Below, piece by piece: positions 1-12,366 of a stretch of DNA of 64,000 nt. The notes beneath the pieces were generated by a model, which had not been told where the DNA came from, searched no databases, and was given only the letters and a program-made list of their open reading frames with translations. Source of the DNA: Przewalskia tangutica (taxonomy: Eukaryota > Streptophyta > Magnoliopsida > Solanales > Solanaceae); the NCBI GenBank assembly GCA_029844215.1, contig CM056734.1, forward strand, positions 17,556,501 through 17,620,500, read 5' to 3'. Position 1 is the stretch's first letter. The number at the start of each line of letters is the position of its first letter. Both the position numbers and the translations under genes were made by a program.

Positions 1-1821
1 AGGGTTAATGGTATATCTTTTCGATTTTCATGTCCACATACGTCATCACAAAATGGGAAAGTCGAGAGAAAAATTCGCACTAATAATAATATTATTCGTA
101 CATTACTAGCCCATGCACATTACCACCTTCATTTTGGCATCATGCATTACAAATGACGACTTACCTTCTTAACATCTGTACCACCTAGCAAAGGATTAAC
201 ATACCACTCTCCACTCAAAATTCTTTATCAAAAATACCCTTTGTATTCTCATCTTAGGGTGTTTGGGTGTTTAGATTATCCTCTACTCCTCCATTATCAC
301 TAACAAACTTCAAGTCTGCTCAACCGCTTGTGTGTTTTTAGGTTACTCATCTAATCATCGTGGTAACAAATTTTTTGATTTATCCTTTAATAAAATCATC
401 ATTAGTCGTCGTGTCATTTTTTATGAAACTTAATTCCATTTGCTAAGTTGCGTAATTCCGTGTCCAAGTCCTATGAATTTTTGGATGATAAGCTATCACC
501 TTATGTGGTTCACCATTTATCGCAGTCAGGCCCACTACATACTGGCCTAATTCCCCCCGGTCCACAACTTCTACCAAAGACGCCCATCGCATGTTGGCCC
601 ACCTCAAATTCTCACCGCTCGCGCCAAAGCCCTCCGCACTGGCCCAAATACTCCATGCATGTAGCTTCAGCCAGCAGGCCCACTGCATGTTAGCCCACGT
701 CCTTCCCATCCATGGCTTCTGCCAGCAGGCCCACTTCTTGCTGGCCCAACAACTTTCGGACAAAACCCAGCCACCCCTGACCCTCAGCCCACACTGCCTA
801 TCCAACCTGAATCTGACACAACTCAACCCACTTCGATTCTGGGACCAGGGTCAGTTACTCGCAGCCAACGGGGTGTTTTTAAATGAAAGTGACAATTTAA
901 TCTCAACTCTATTTGTATTAAATCTCCTCTATCCTGTAACTATGTGTCTGTCCTTCGTGATCCAAATTGGAAATGGCTATAAACGATGAATATAATGCTC
1001 TTATTAAAAATAAGATGTGGGAGTTGGTACCCCATCCACTTGGTGTTAATGTGATTCGTTCTATGTAGATTTTTTACTCATAAGGAAAAATTTGATGGTT
1101 GTTTTGAGATACATAAGACCCGTCTTGTAGGTGTTGTCAAAACTCAACAGGTTGGCATGGATTGTGAGAGACATTTAGTCAGGTTGTCAAACCGATAACT
1201 ATTCACATTGTTCTCAGTCTAGCTCTCTAAAAAACGTAACACATTCATCAGTTAGACGTGAAAAATGTGTTCTTACATGGCGAACTCAAGGAAATTGTAT
1301 ACATGCATCAGCCCTTGAATTTCAGGGACCCCGCTCATCCTAATCATGTGTGCTTGCTGAAGAAATTCTTGTATTGCCTAAAACAGGCTCCTCGGGCCTG
1401 GTACAAAATATTTGCAGATTATGTGTCTACTCTTGAGTTTTCTCACAGCATGTCTGGTCATTCTCTATTCATCTACCATCACGGTACTTCTATGGCATAC
1501 ATTCTGTTATATGTGGATGATATTATATTGATTGCTTCCTCTGATAAATTGTGCAAGTCTATCATATCTCTTCTGAGCTCCGAATTTGCTATGAAAGACT
1601 TGGGGCCTTTGAGTTGTTTTTTTGGTATAGTTGTAACTCATCAAGCATGTGGTCTATTTCTATCTCAGATGAAATATGCAACAGACATTATTGAACGGGC
1701 TGACATATCATCAGGTAAGTCATCTCCTACTCCGATTGACACTAAAGCAAAGAGTGCTACTTCTAGCACACCATACGAGGATTCCTCCCCCTATCGTAGT
1801 CTTGTGGGGGTTCTTCAATAG
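1..1821 (+). mobile_element. Truncated Ty1/copia retrotransposon (integrase to reverse transcriptase)
   Basis: A decayed copia pol reading through on the plus strand. Bases 1-420 translate, with a few breaks, as integrase core and C-terminus: a SSQNGK(V/S)ERK-like stretch near 50-75, an RVFGC-like stretch near 255-270, and a VFLGY(S)SNHRG stretch near 335-365. Bases 443-960 are a proline-rich linker. From about 968 the reverse transcriptase begins (NDEY-ALIKNK-WELVP), has in-frame stops near 1065-1110, then opens from 1258 to 1821. The open part holds the LDVKNVFLHGEL-like palm motif (ORF start) and the catalytic YVDD box near 1513. The match stops at SLVGVLQ, so the RT end, RNase H and 3' LTR are missing, and the 5' end lies before base 1. 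It is non-autonomous and dead. Confidence 0.9.
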
Positions 1822-2601
1822 CACACCATGCACAAATCCTTTACGAGTAATTTATCTTTTTTTATTTATTTTTTTGGGTAACTCGAACTAGATCAATATT
1901 GCGCTATGAAATCTTTTTTCTACGTCTTATTTATTCAACGGGTTGCTTTCTTTAGTGACAAAGCTAAGTGAGAAATGGAGACATGACACGATATATGTTT
2001 GTTACTCTCCCATGGACAATGTGTATCGGAGGCGCGGAGTTAATTAACATTTTGAGTTTATATATTTTGAATTTTAAAGATATAATTTTGTGGGTTCTTG
2101 ATAAATTATTTATACATATTAAATGAAATTTTAAACACAAATCTAAAATCTCAGTCAAAGCTCATTATGTTGAATATGTAGGCAAAGCTATAGCTCCAAC
2201 GCATCGATCTCAATTATTGAATCTCCTTCGTCAAAAAATTATATTATACCATGCAAGCAAGGTAATATTTTTTTTGGTTATAGCTTTAATTTTGAAGTGA
2301 CAAAGGAGTTGACTTGCTTTAGATCACCTGTTCGAATTTCATACATGACATTCTATTCTAGCTCCTCTAATGGCTTTTATGTTGCGGATAGGACGGTGAA
2401 TTCAAAATTTTAAATTATACGGGTTTCTGATTTTAGAACAGAATAATAAATTCGAATAGGTAAATTTCATATATTAAATAATTTTTTTAACATAAACATA
2501 AAATTTGGACCAAAACTATTGATTTTGCCGAGTCCACACGGACGTAAATTTCAATGTATGTCCGCCTCTATATACGAGAAGCTTATAAGATAACAATTGA
2601 C
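1822..2601. other. AT-rich non-coding repeat-like DNA
   Basis: No coding exon is recognisable. The stretch is AT-rich with short low-complexity runs. Two paragraphs, about 1990-2160 and 2370-2570, have the look of old dispersed repeats: AT-rich text around short GC patches such as CGGAGGCGCGGAG. I cannot place them in a family. Confidence 0.5.
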
Positions 2602-2841
2602 GTTCGCATGGGCAGCTTAGTTGGTTCCAAGGGTGAAGTTTAGAATAAGAGACCAAATATCGAGTCCCGCAAGCGGCAGTGTGGAGTTACCCCTAAAAAT
2701 GAGGGAGCTCCTTGTGCGCGATGTGACACGGGTCTAGTCTTTGTGAATCAACTAAGTCATCATGATTTAACTCATCCACCCATTTTATCGGGCCGAGATG
2801 TGAGAACTAATGGGGTGAGAGATTCCACCTTTTAGAACAAG
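2602..2841 (+). mobile_element. tRNA-derived SINE
   Basis: The left end (GCATGGGCAGCTTAGTTGGT) resembles a tRNA A box followed by a short body of about 240 bp. The 9-bp string ACAATTGAC lies immediately before it (2593-2601) and again at its right end (2842-2850), and the adjacent AAGA is nearly repeated too, so this reads as a target-site duplication. The same left-end sequence recurs at 13188, which shows it is a dispersed family. Transcription by RNA polymerase III is the family norm; this copy is diverged and its activity cannot be judged. Confidence 0.65.
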
Positions 2842-2850
2842 ACAATTGAC

Positions 2851-3917
2851 TATTGGCGCTTAACTTTAAATCCCACTAATAACATGTAAAAGGCAATTTT
2901 AGACAGTGGCAGACACGTTATGTGGATTAATTTGGACTTGTTTGCCGTTATAAACCTAATACAAGGCCAAAAGAGCCTATCTCTAAAGATAAATTGGTTT
3001 GGACTTTTCACAATATATAATTTATCAACAGCCATCTATTTTGCTCTTGGATTTGATTTCATGAAGAAAATGTACAATTACACCATTATATCTCAAAAGT
3101 TAAATACATTTGTTGTCAGAAATTTCACTGATTTCAGGGTGGTAGATTATCTAAATAAGTAGTTCGAGACTCGCAATGCAGCTGTGGAAGTTTTATTCCT
3201 CTTTATGGGATGACTTTTCGCGCACTGCATTAATCGTGTCTTCCACCTAGTGAACCGCTATAATCACCGTAATTTACCTCCTCCATTAATCTTTGTCGAA
3301 TACATTTTCTCTTGGATTTGATTTGATTTGATTATTATGTACAAGTCCACTTTAGAGGCCCTCCCTATTCACCAAGTCGAAAAGACTTGTAATGATTGTT
3401 AAAGAATATTGGATTGAAGAAATTGAAAAGCTAGTTTCTTTTTACTATTTATAATATTCCAGACAAAAACAAAATGGTAAGCTATTATGATATTAATTGA
3501 ATGGTAATTGTTAATAAGTCTGGCATTCGTCAGTCGTCACTGTCCAAAATCTTTTTTCTATATTCTCTCGTAATTTGGAAGATTCTAATTCATTAGTAAT
3601 AATTATCAGGCTTTTAGGGAAAAACAATAGCATAAAATACAAGTATATAATATGGCAACGCGTGCTTTGTCCTGGATTAGAAATCTTTATGGGGATATGC
3701 AGCTAATTAAAATATAAAGCTTAGCTTGCTAAAGTTTGGACATTATTAGTAGTACACACACTACTTCTTGGACAGGAATATTAAGTTTAAAATTACTAAC
3801 AATAAATACTATTATAGAATTTTAGTATACGTTGCTGGGTCCAAATTGTTGGTTAATTCGAGTAAAGGTTGTAATATAGGTGAGACCAGAGTCGTCTCAA
3901 ATATTTTAGAAGTCATG
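2851..3917. other. Intergenic DNA, nothing recognised
   Basis: AT-rich sequence with only short, unconvincing open frames. No exon-like conservation, RNA gene or terminal inverted repeat was recognised. Confidence 0.5.
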
Positions 3918-4549
3918 TTTTAATTAAACTCGCCAACCGTCCGGTTGACTTAACTGCACCGTTGACCAGAGTTTAACCGCCCGCCCGACCGGTAAGAGCA
4001 TACCGGGTCAGTTGGCCTCAACCCCAACCCGCACGTTATTTAAAACACTGTAAGGCCCGGACCGTTAGGCGTGAACGAAAACCGGTTCACGGTTAACCTG
4101 ACCGACCGACCAGAACAAAAAAATTAAAAATTGCCCAACGGCCAAAATGACTGGGCTTGGGAGGGTGGTGGGCGGTCGCTAATCTGTCATTTCGACCGTT
4201 GGTCGATATATATATTTTTTTTTTGTTTTTTTGTTTTGTTTTATTATTTATTTTAATTCCATTTTTACCCTTTAAAAAATCTATAAATTCTCTACATTTT
4301 CTTCATTTTTATCACACAACATTTCTCTCAATTCTCTTATTCTCAATTTCTCATACTCTCTTAATCATCTTTATTATCAATTTTCAAGTTATTAATATTA
4401 TTAGTTTTCAAATTCAAAGTAGCAAGACGCAAGACTTCGATTCGAGTTTCTATTGAATTCTGAATCCCGAAGTTTGGTACACTCGTTTCATTCTCTAATT
4501 ATTTTATTAAATTGTCATATTTATTTGTTGATTATTTAAATATTTTATA

Positions 4550-6796
4550 ATGTCTTTACTAAGGGGAATTGCGTCGGATCAGTAAATCTAGTTCAAGGTA
4601 AAAATCAGAGTTCTTCATCATCTAATCAAAATATAGATTATGATCAAATGCAAGAAGATTTTGGAATAAGATAATGAATGTGATAACGCTCAATTAGATA
4701 ATATTGTTGAACTTGAACAAGAACAAGAACCTCCTACACCTACTAGTGTTCCTTCACAATGTTGGTACCGCTGCTAGTGGTAGTCGTAGACCTCCTTTAC
4801 CGTAACCGAGCAAGAAAAAAGGAGTAAAGTGTGGCTCTTTTATGATATAGTTGTAGGTACCGATAGAGTTAAATGTAATATTTGGGAGAACTTATAAACA
4901 TAAGGCATGCGGGTGGTGACTGACACTATAGGTAGACATATAAAACACGATCATACGGCACAACGGGATGTCGTCTCCGATTTAGAACCCGCCAACAACA
5001 ACTTAATCCATTAACCTGGTTGGCTAAGTGCGATCCAAAAAGATCGCATTGAATTAGCAAAAATGATTGTCGGAGGTTGTTTGCCTTTTCTTTCGCTTCT
5101 TCTTCATATTTAATTACATATATTCAAAGAGTATATAATCCTTTTTTAAAGGTGTTCCTCGTAGTACTACTAGAGCCGATATTTTTATACTTCATAATGA
5201 TTATGTTATTTTCTTGCAATATTTGTTTGCTAACCTTTCATGCCACGTTAGTTTTACTTCGCATATCGACATACATTGAACGGTTATGATTATTTAACAA
5301 TTACTTGTCATTGGATTGATGAAAATTTTAAAATGGAAAACGATATTGCTTTTGCGTATGACGAGGATCAAAGTCATCTTCGAAAATATATAAGCTAAAC
5401 TATTTGTTTTTATGCCCAAAATATAATCTTTATAATAAAATACTTTGTGTATCATTTGATAATGCATCTAATAATACTCACTTTGTAGATCTTTTAAAGC
5501 GAAGTACAACCACCACTTTCTCGATATATTTCATGTTCGTTGTGCTTGTCATATTTATAATTTAATTGTTAAAAGTGGTCTTGATTTATTTTCACCAAAT
5601 AAAACTTGTCAAAAGAGTCATTGGAGTTATTCAGTAATAATAGGAAAAATAGAATTATAGAATTTAAAGAAAATGTAAACAATTTAATTTGAGACCTAAA
5701 TTCATGCGTAAGAGATTATTACACGGTGGAATTATACTTATTTATTTTTAAAAGAATGTTATAAGTATAAAGACCCATAACACATGTTGCAAATGCGCAT
5801 TGTAAGAACGTAATGTATATGTTAACCGACGAACATTGGAAATCAATTGGTGAACTTTTAAAAATTTACGTAAATTTTACATCGCAATCGTTGAATTTTC
5901 GTGATCTTATTACCCAACAGATTTGTAATGTTTTAGCTCATATAGCTGAAATTTCCTATTTACTTTATGGTTTAAAATCAAATGTGAAATATACAGATGA
6001 AGTTACAGTTATGTTTGAAAAGTTTAAAAAATATTTTTTTCCTATTCCTGATGTTTATTGTAGAGTGCAATCTTAAATCCTTCTATTAAAAAGGTAGATT
6101 GTCATAATCTAATATTTAGTTTATATACTTATATGGAAGTAGGTGGAATGCAAACTCCATCTTCCTTTGATTGCATAAATAAACTTGATACTAATTTAAC
6201 AACATTATATGAATATTATGCTACATTACATGATAACACCAACTCTGCTACTAATATTCCTTCTAGTTCTGGTTCTGTGTCTACACCTGCAGGATTCAAT
6301 GATGATGACGATGAAGAAGAATCTTTAGACATATGGAGCACTTTTACAACACAACCAACCACAAGCCGATTTTGCGATGAGATGCAATTTTATTTGCAAA
6401 AGCCAGCGGAGCCGAAGAAAAATTTTGACCATTTACAATGGTGTCAGGATAACAAAAGGCAATTCCTGCACTTGCAATGGCGGGATGTTCTTAATGTGTC
6501 GATCTCAACAAAGGGCTTCAAAGTGCATTTAGCCAAGCACGAGATCAAATAGACACACGCCACTCATCAGTGGAAGCACATTAGAAGTGTTAGTCCGCTG
6601 GCGGATTGGATCGATCGCAGAGAAGAAATCAAGGATGTGGAGACGTTAATTCTCCGTAAGATGAAGAAATAGGCAATATTTTGGAAGGCGGGAGGCGGAT
6701 CAAATTAATACTCCAGATTTAGAGGTTATGGAGCATAACCAATTCAATCAACCTATAGATTACGAAGAACTTGCAAAAAGGATGCATAATATGTAA
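4550..6796 (+). pseudogene. hAT transposase pseudogene, copy 1
   Basis: It starts at an ATG that opens MSLLRGIAS, as in the second copy. A BED-type zinc-finger region follows near 4820-4960 (KVWLFYD, then VKCNI-), then the catalytic region (5080-6100), then an acidic linker (DDDDEEESLDIW, about 6300-6335) and the C-terminal dimerisation domain near 6470-6550, where VLNVSIST and SQARDQI-like text can be read. Frames switch many times, so no functional protein can be made. The dimerisation domain is more damaged than in copy 2. Confidence 0.85.
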
Positions 6797-6977
6797 ATAA
6801 AATTATTATTACTTCATTATGTACTCTTATTAACGTTATGAAAGTTCAAAAGTTTACATCTTATCATTAATTTTAATTTTACTATCTATTTAGTTGTTAA
6901 TCATATTACTTATAAGTTATATGACTTATATCTACTAATCTAATAAATTAATAAAATTATAATTACAAATTTACAAT

Positions 6978-7052
6978 ATAAACTATAAAGTTATAAACTA
7001 TAAAGTATAAAGTTATAATCTATAATAAAGTATAAAGTTATAAACTATAAAA
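6978..7052. repeat. TATAAAGT-type short tandem repeat inside hAT copy 1
   Basis: Irregular tandem repeats built from the word ATAAAGTTATAAACT with shorter variants. They lie between the transposase stop and the GC-rich 3' terminus. Equivalent blocks sit at the same place in the other two hAT elements of this window. Confidence 0.75.
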
Positions 7053-7366
7053 TAAAAAGTTAACTTTAAAGTTTCAATTTTAATATATACAACTAAATTA
7101 TATATTATATTATTATATTACATATTTAAATTGAATTTAGTTTATATTATAGAAAATAAATACTAGAATTTAAAAAAAATTAAAAATAAATAAATAAATA
7201 AGAAACCGGACCGGTTGACTGCTTCGACCCGAACCGCACGCCAACTCGAATCGGTAACGAACCGGACTTGCCGTAGTCCGATGAACCGGACCGAGAATCG
7301 TCCGAACCTGTAAACCTTGCAGTGGCTACCGGTCCTGGCCCGGTCACCAGTCGTATAGTTTTAATT

Positions 7367-8164
7367 CGTAAAAATAGACTCTTAATATAAGTAAATATAG
7401 ATTTCAATAATTAGAAATATTTTAAATTGTAAATAACAACTCAATACAACTTCAAGTTAATCAATCCTACTTAATTGGACTAAGACCTGCGAATTATTGG
7501 CTTTTACAGTAAATTCTGGCTAATATGACTTAATAAAAAATGAAAAAAAAGGGTTCCTAAAAATTTTCATTTTTTGGGACACGGCTCGCACGGATCCAAA
7601 TAACGACCTGAGTGAGATAAACAGAAATAATTTATTGACTAAAGTGGGGGAAAATCAGTAAAACTAAAATACAAATATGTGATTATGGCATGCGCGACTC
7701 TTAATTGGTTAAAGTGATTAAATAATGAAACAATTAATTAATTAATTACAAAATACAAAGGTGAAGATGGGTCCATCTTTTGAGAGACTGCTAGTGTTTT
7801 CGGGGCGATAGTTAGGTAAGTACATATATAATCCGTGGTCATACGCTGCGTTTTAAATAATATCTTCTATTTTAATTTTTAATTTTCCGTCTGTTGTCCG
7901 GAACCGTATCGAGGTTTGACTAAGTTTGGATCGCGCGTTGCAGGTTCATTTTGGGGCAACACCTCTAACGGAATTTTCTTCATTTTCAGAGCTCGAACCA
8001 AAGATTTCTGGTTAAGGTGGAGAGTGCCTGTGATCTTACTAAAACTCTACGACAGCCAAAAGGAAGTTGATCAGACCGGGAACAAGCGAGCAAAATGGGT
8101 CTATACAATCAATTTGACCGGGACATTGTCGGGCGAATCGAAGTTATCTTCCGGTCAACTGTCC
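7367..8164. other. Spacer between the two hAT copies
   Basis: AT-rich up to about 7900, then more balanced base composition. One frame stays open at 7916-8323, but it has no recognisable domain, runs across an apparent change in base composition near 8165, and is best read as chance. Confidence 0.5.
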
Positions 8165-8760
8165 ACCCAGTCAAGTGCAAAAAAATACAGTAGAATCAAG
8201 CAACGCACGTTGCTGGTGTGCTTCCTGCTCGCGGGGAAAGAAAGAAGAGCGACAGGGTTCAGTTCGGATTTGACTGTTTGCAGCATGGGAGCAGATTCCC
8301 CAAAAAATCCCTGGGAACAATGAAAAAAAAAAGATATCTCGGTAACTAAATGTGCCAGGGGTTGATCATCGAAGCCTGGGCAATAACGATTAAGGAATTT
8401 GAGCGATTTAGTAGTCTGCTTTCTTTCTCCGGTAACTCCTCCTCGGCGAAGGCCCCCTGTGGCAATTCAACCCAGAGGGTATAGTTACTATAACTAATAA
8501 GAAGTATAGTAAAGTTAGTGTAGAATAATAGAATCTCTTATTAGCTTATGAAGGAAGTAAGCAAGTGTAGCTTTGAAAGCACCAATGAGGCATTAGGGGA
8601 AACCTAGATTCAAGGTCGGAAGAATCGGAAACAGACTCGAAAACGGAACCCTTTCTCTAGCGGCCTCTTGGCTTCTTTCTTTACAATCAGTCCAGGCCAG
8701 TAACCAACCTAGAGCACGGTGTGCTTGTATACCAATAGGCTATTACGACGCACCCCGATC
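8165..8760. other. Possible organelle-derived (mitochondrial-like) insert
   Basis: About 600 bp with clearly higher GC than its surroundings and a texture typical of plant mitochondrial intergenic DNA: mixed purine tracts such as GGGGAAAGAAAGAAGAGCG, the run TGCTTTCTTTCTCC, and CCTCGGCGAAGGCCCCCTG. No mitochondrial gene was recognised, so this is a judgement from composition and style only. It could instead be a decayed retrotransposon fragment. Confidence 0.35.
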
Positions 8761-9510
8761 ATTGTAACACAACCATGATAATTTTTAGATAATATTAATG
8801 TGGAGAGTGTACCAAAATTCAAACAAGATTAAGGAGCTAGCTAATCACTCCATTTTAATAATGTATCTAAATTCACTCCCTCTTTAATCTATACCTGTCA
8901 ACCGGTCCGGGTTGACCGAATCAACCGGCTGACCGTGGTTAATCGACTGCCCGACGGCAGGACATACCGGGTTGGTCGGATTGTCCCCAACCCCAACCCG
9001 CACGTCATTTCAAAACCCGCAGATACCTGACCGTAGGCCCAGATTGGAAAACCGGTTCCATTACGGTAACCGGACCGATCGACGTTACAAAACAAAAATA
9101 AAATTGCCCAACTGGCCATTTCGACCAGCTTGGGCTTTGGGGCAGTGGTCGCTAACGGCTATTTCGACCGTTGGTCATTTTTTTTAATTTTTTTTTGTTT
9201 TTTGTTTTGTTTAATTATTTATTTTAATTCCATTTTTACCCTTTAAAAAATCTATAAATTCTCTACATTTTCTTCATTTTTATCACACAACATTTCTCTC
9301 AATTCTCTTATTCTCATACTCTCTTAATTATCTTTATTATCAATTTTCAAGTTATTAATATTATTAGTTTTCAAATTCAAAGTAGCAAGACGCAAGACTT
9401 CGAGCTTCGAGTTTCTATTGAATTCAACTCAAGTTTGGTACACTCGTTTCATTCTCTAATTATTTTATTAAATTGTCATATTTATTTGTTGATTATTTAA
9501 ATATTTTATA

Positions 9511-11804
9511 ATGTCTTTACTAAGGGGAATTGCGTCGGGACTGCGCCGTAAATCTAGTTCAAGGGGTAAAAAATCTGTAGGTTCTTCATCATCTAATCAA
9601 AATATAGATTATGATCAAATGCAAGAAGATTTTGGAATAAGATAATGAATGTGATAACGCTCAATTAGATGATATTGATGAACTCAAGAACAATAACCTC
9701 CTACACCTACTAGTGTTCCTTCATCCGATGTTAACGCTGCATCGCTAGTGGTAGTCGTAGACCTCCTTTACCGCAACCGAGCAAGAAGAAAAGGAGTAAA
9801 GTGTGGCTCTTTTATGATAAAGTTGTGGGTACTGATAGAGTTAAATGTAATATTTGTGGGAGAACTTATAAACATAAGACAGGGGGTGGTGACGGGGGAC
9901 GGGCACTATAGGTAGACATATAAAATTCGGTCATCCGGCACAATGGAATGCTGTCCCTAATTTAGAACCCGGTCAACAACAACTTAATCCATTAACTGGG
10001 GGGTTGGCTAAGTACGATCCAAAAAAAGATCGCATTGAATTAGCAAAAATGATTGTCGGAGGTTGTTTGCCTTTTTCTTTTGCTTCTTCTTCATATTTAA
10101 TTACATATATTCAAAGAGTATATAATCCTTTTTTTAAAGGTGTTCCTCGTAGTACTACTAGAGCCGATATTTTTAGACTTCATAATGATTATGTTATTTT
10201 CTTGCAATATTTGTTTGCTAACCTTCCATGCCATGTTAGTTTTACTTCAGACATTGGACATGCATTGAACGGTTATGATTATTTAACAATTACTTGTCAT
10301 TGGATTGATGAAAATTTTAGAATGGAAAAACGTATTATTGCTTTTGCGTATGACGAGGATCAAAGTCATACTGGAAAATATATAAGCGAAACTATTTGTT
10401 TTTATGCCCAAAAATATAATCTTTATAATAAAATACTTTGTGTATCATTCGATAATGCATCTAATAATACCGTCTTGTAGATTTTTAAAGCGGAAGTACA
10501 ACCACCACTTCGATATATTTCATGTTCGTTGTGCTTGTCATATTTATAATTTAATTGTTAAAAGTGGTCTTGATTTATTTTCATCCAAATAAAACTTGTC
10601 AAAAGAGCTGTTGGAGTTATTCAGGGTAATAATAGGAAAAATAGAATTATAGAATTTAAAGAAAAATGTAAACAATTTAATTTGAGACCTAAATTCATGC
10701 CAGAAGAGATTATTACACGGTGGAATTATACTTATTTATTTTTAAAAGAATGTTATAAGTATAAAGACCCCATAACACATGTTGCAAATGCGCATTGTAA
10801 GAACGTGATGTATATGTTAACCGACGAACATTGGAAATCAATTGGTGAACTTTTAAAATTTTTACGTAAATTTTACATAATCGTTGAATTTTCGTGATCT
10901 TATTACCCAACAGTTTGTAATGCTTTAGCTCATATAAATGAAATTTCATATTTACTTTATGGGTTAAAATCAAATGTGAAATATAAAGATGCGATTCTGA
11001 TTATGTTTGAAAAGTTTAAAAATATTTTTTCCTATTCTGATGTTTATTGTATTGAGTGCGATCTTAAATCCTTCTATTAAAAAGTAGATTGTCATAATTT
11101 AATATTTAGTTTATATAATTATATGGAAATAGGTCAAAGCGAAACTCCATCTTCATTTGATTGCATAAGTAAACTTGATACTAATTTAACTACATTATAT
11201 GAATATTATGCTACATTACATGATAACACCAACTCGCTACTAATATTCCTTCTAGTTACGGTTATGTGTCTACACCTGCAGGATTCAATGATGATGACGA
11301 TGAAGAAGAATCTTTAGACATATGGAGCACTTTTACAACACAACCAACCACAAGCCGATCTTGCGATGAGATGCAATTTTATTTGCAAAAGCCAGCGGAG
11401 CCGAAGAAAAATTTGACCCTTTACAATGGTGGCGGGATAACAAAAGGCAATTCCCGGTACTTGCAGCGATGGCCCGGGATGTTCTTAATGTGTCGATCTC
11501 AACAGTGGCTTCTGAAAGTGCATTTAGCCAAGCACGAGATCAAATAGGAGACACACGTCACTCATTGGGTGGAAGCACATTAGAAGTGTTAGTCTGCTTA
11601 AGGGATTGGATCAGATCAGAGAGAAGAAATCAAGGATGTGGAGACGTTGATTATCCCGAAGATGAAGAAATAGGCAATATTTTGGAAGCGGGAGCGGAGG
11701 CGGGGATCGAATTAATACTCAGTTTAGAGGCTATGGAGCATAACCAATTCAATCAACCTATAGATTACGAAGAACTTGCAAAAGGATGCATAATATGTAA
11801 ATAA
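9511..11804 (+). pseudogene. hAT transposase pseudogene, copy 2
   Basis: The presumed start opens MSLLRGIASGLRRKSSSRGK. A BED zinc-finger section (KVWLFYDKVVGTDRVKCNIC) is readable near 9795-9870. The catalytic core is open at 10004-10480 (through the VSFDNASNN motif) and again at 10682-10897. The C-terminal hAT dimerisation domain is open at 11469-11804, with LNVSISTVASESAFSQARD and later LVCLRDWIRSE. At least five frame changes or stops separate these pieces, so no functional transposase is encoded. Order and content follow an Ac-like hAT protein. Confidence 0.9.
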
Positions 11805-11994
11805 AATTATTATTACTTCATTATGTACTCTTATTAACGTTATGAAAGTTCAAAAGTTTACATCTTATCATTAATTTTAATTTTACTATCTATTTAGTTG
11901 TTAATCATATTACTTATAAGTTATAATGTTATATACTTATATGATATATATACTAATCTAATAAATTATTAAAAGTATAATTACAAATTTACAA

Positions 11995-12060
11995 TATAAA
12001 GTTATAAACTATAAAGTATAAAGTTATAAACTATAAAGTATAAAGTTATAAACTATAAAA
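11995..12060. repeat. TATAAAGT-type short tandem repeat inside hAT copy 2
   Basis: Three near-identical units of about 22 bp (AAGTATAAAGTTATAAACTA) between the transposase end and the GC-rich right terminus. It is positionally equivalent to 6978-7052. Confidence 0.8.
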
Positions 12061-12366
12061 TCAAAAGTTAACTTTAAAGTTTCAATTTTAATATATACAA
12101 CTAAAGTATATATTAGATGATTATATTACATATTTAAATTGAATTTAGTTTATATTATAGAAAATAAATACTAGAATTAAAAAAAAAAATAAAGCCGACC
12201 GGTTGGACCTGCTCGACCTTAACCGCACGCCAACATGGAATCCGTAACGACCGGACCGGTTGGCGGTAGTCGATGAACGGACCGTAACCGGTCCGGAACC
12301 GGTTAAACCCGGTAATGGGCTACCGGTCCGGACCGGGCTGACCCGTTAGACACCTATACTTTAATC

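Larger units (their letters stand above)
3926..7358 (+). mobile_element. Degenerate hAT DNA transposon, copy 1
   Basis: A 3.43-kb element flanked on both sides by the 8-bp duplication TTTTAATT (3918-3925 and 7359-7366), the length expected for hAT elements. Both ends are GC-rich with many CCGG, ACCGGT and GGTTGACC motifs (3928-4150 and 7205-7350), in sharp contrast to the AT-rich interior. The interior carries a broken transposase on the same strand. It matches the element at 8890-12358 along its length, with many small indels. Because the two target duplications differ, both copies came from separate insertions, not from a local segmental duplication. Confidence 0.85.
8890..12358 (+). mobile_element. 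Degenerate hAT DNA transposon, copy 2
   Basis: A 3.47-kb element bounded by a perfect 8-bp duplication CTTTAATC (8882-8889 and 12359-12366). The ends form an imperfect inverted repeat: TATACCTGTCAACCGG on the left and, read inward from the right, TATAGGTGTCTAACGG. Subterminal GC-rich blocks full of ACCGGT and GGACCGG words occupy about 8900-9170 and 12190-12350. The interior matches copy 1. The better-preserved target duplication and longer open frames suggest it is the younger or less damaged of the pair. Confidence 0.9.

Noticed and set aside
443..989. Overlapping open frames on both strands (127 and 132 aa)
   Set aside because: They lie in the proline-rich linker between integrase and reverse transcriptase of the copia element. 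The composition is low-complexity and no independent gene is supported.
7916..8323. 135-aa open frame between the hAT copies
   Set aside because: It crosses an apparent composition boundary, has no domain and no splice or start context; chance opening in GC-balanced DNA.
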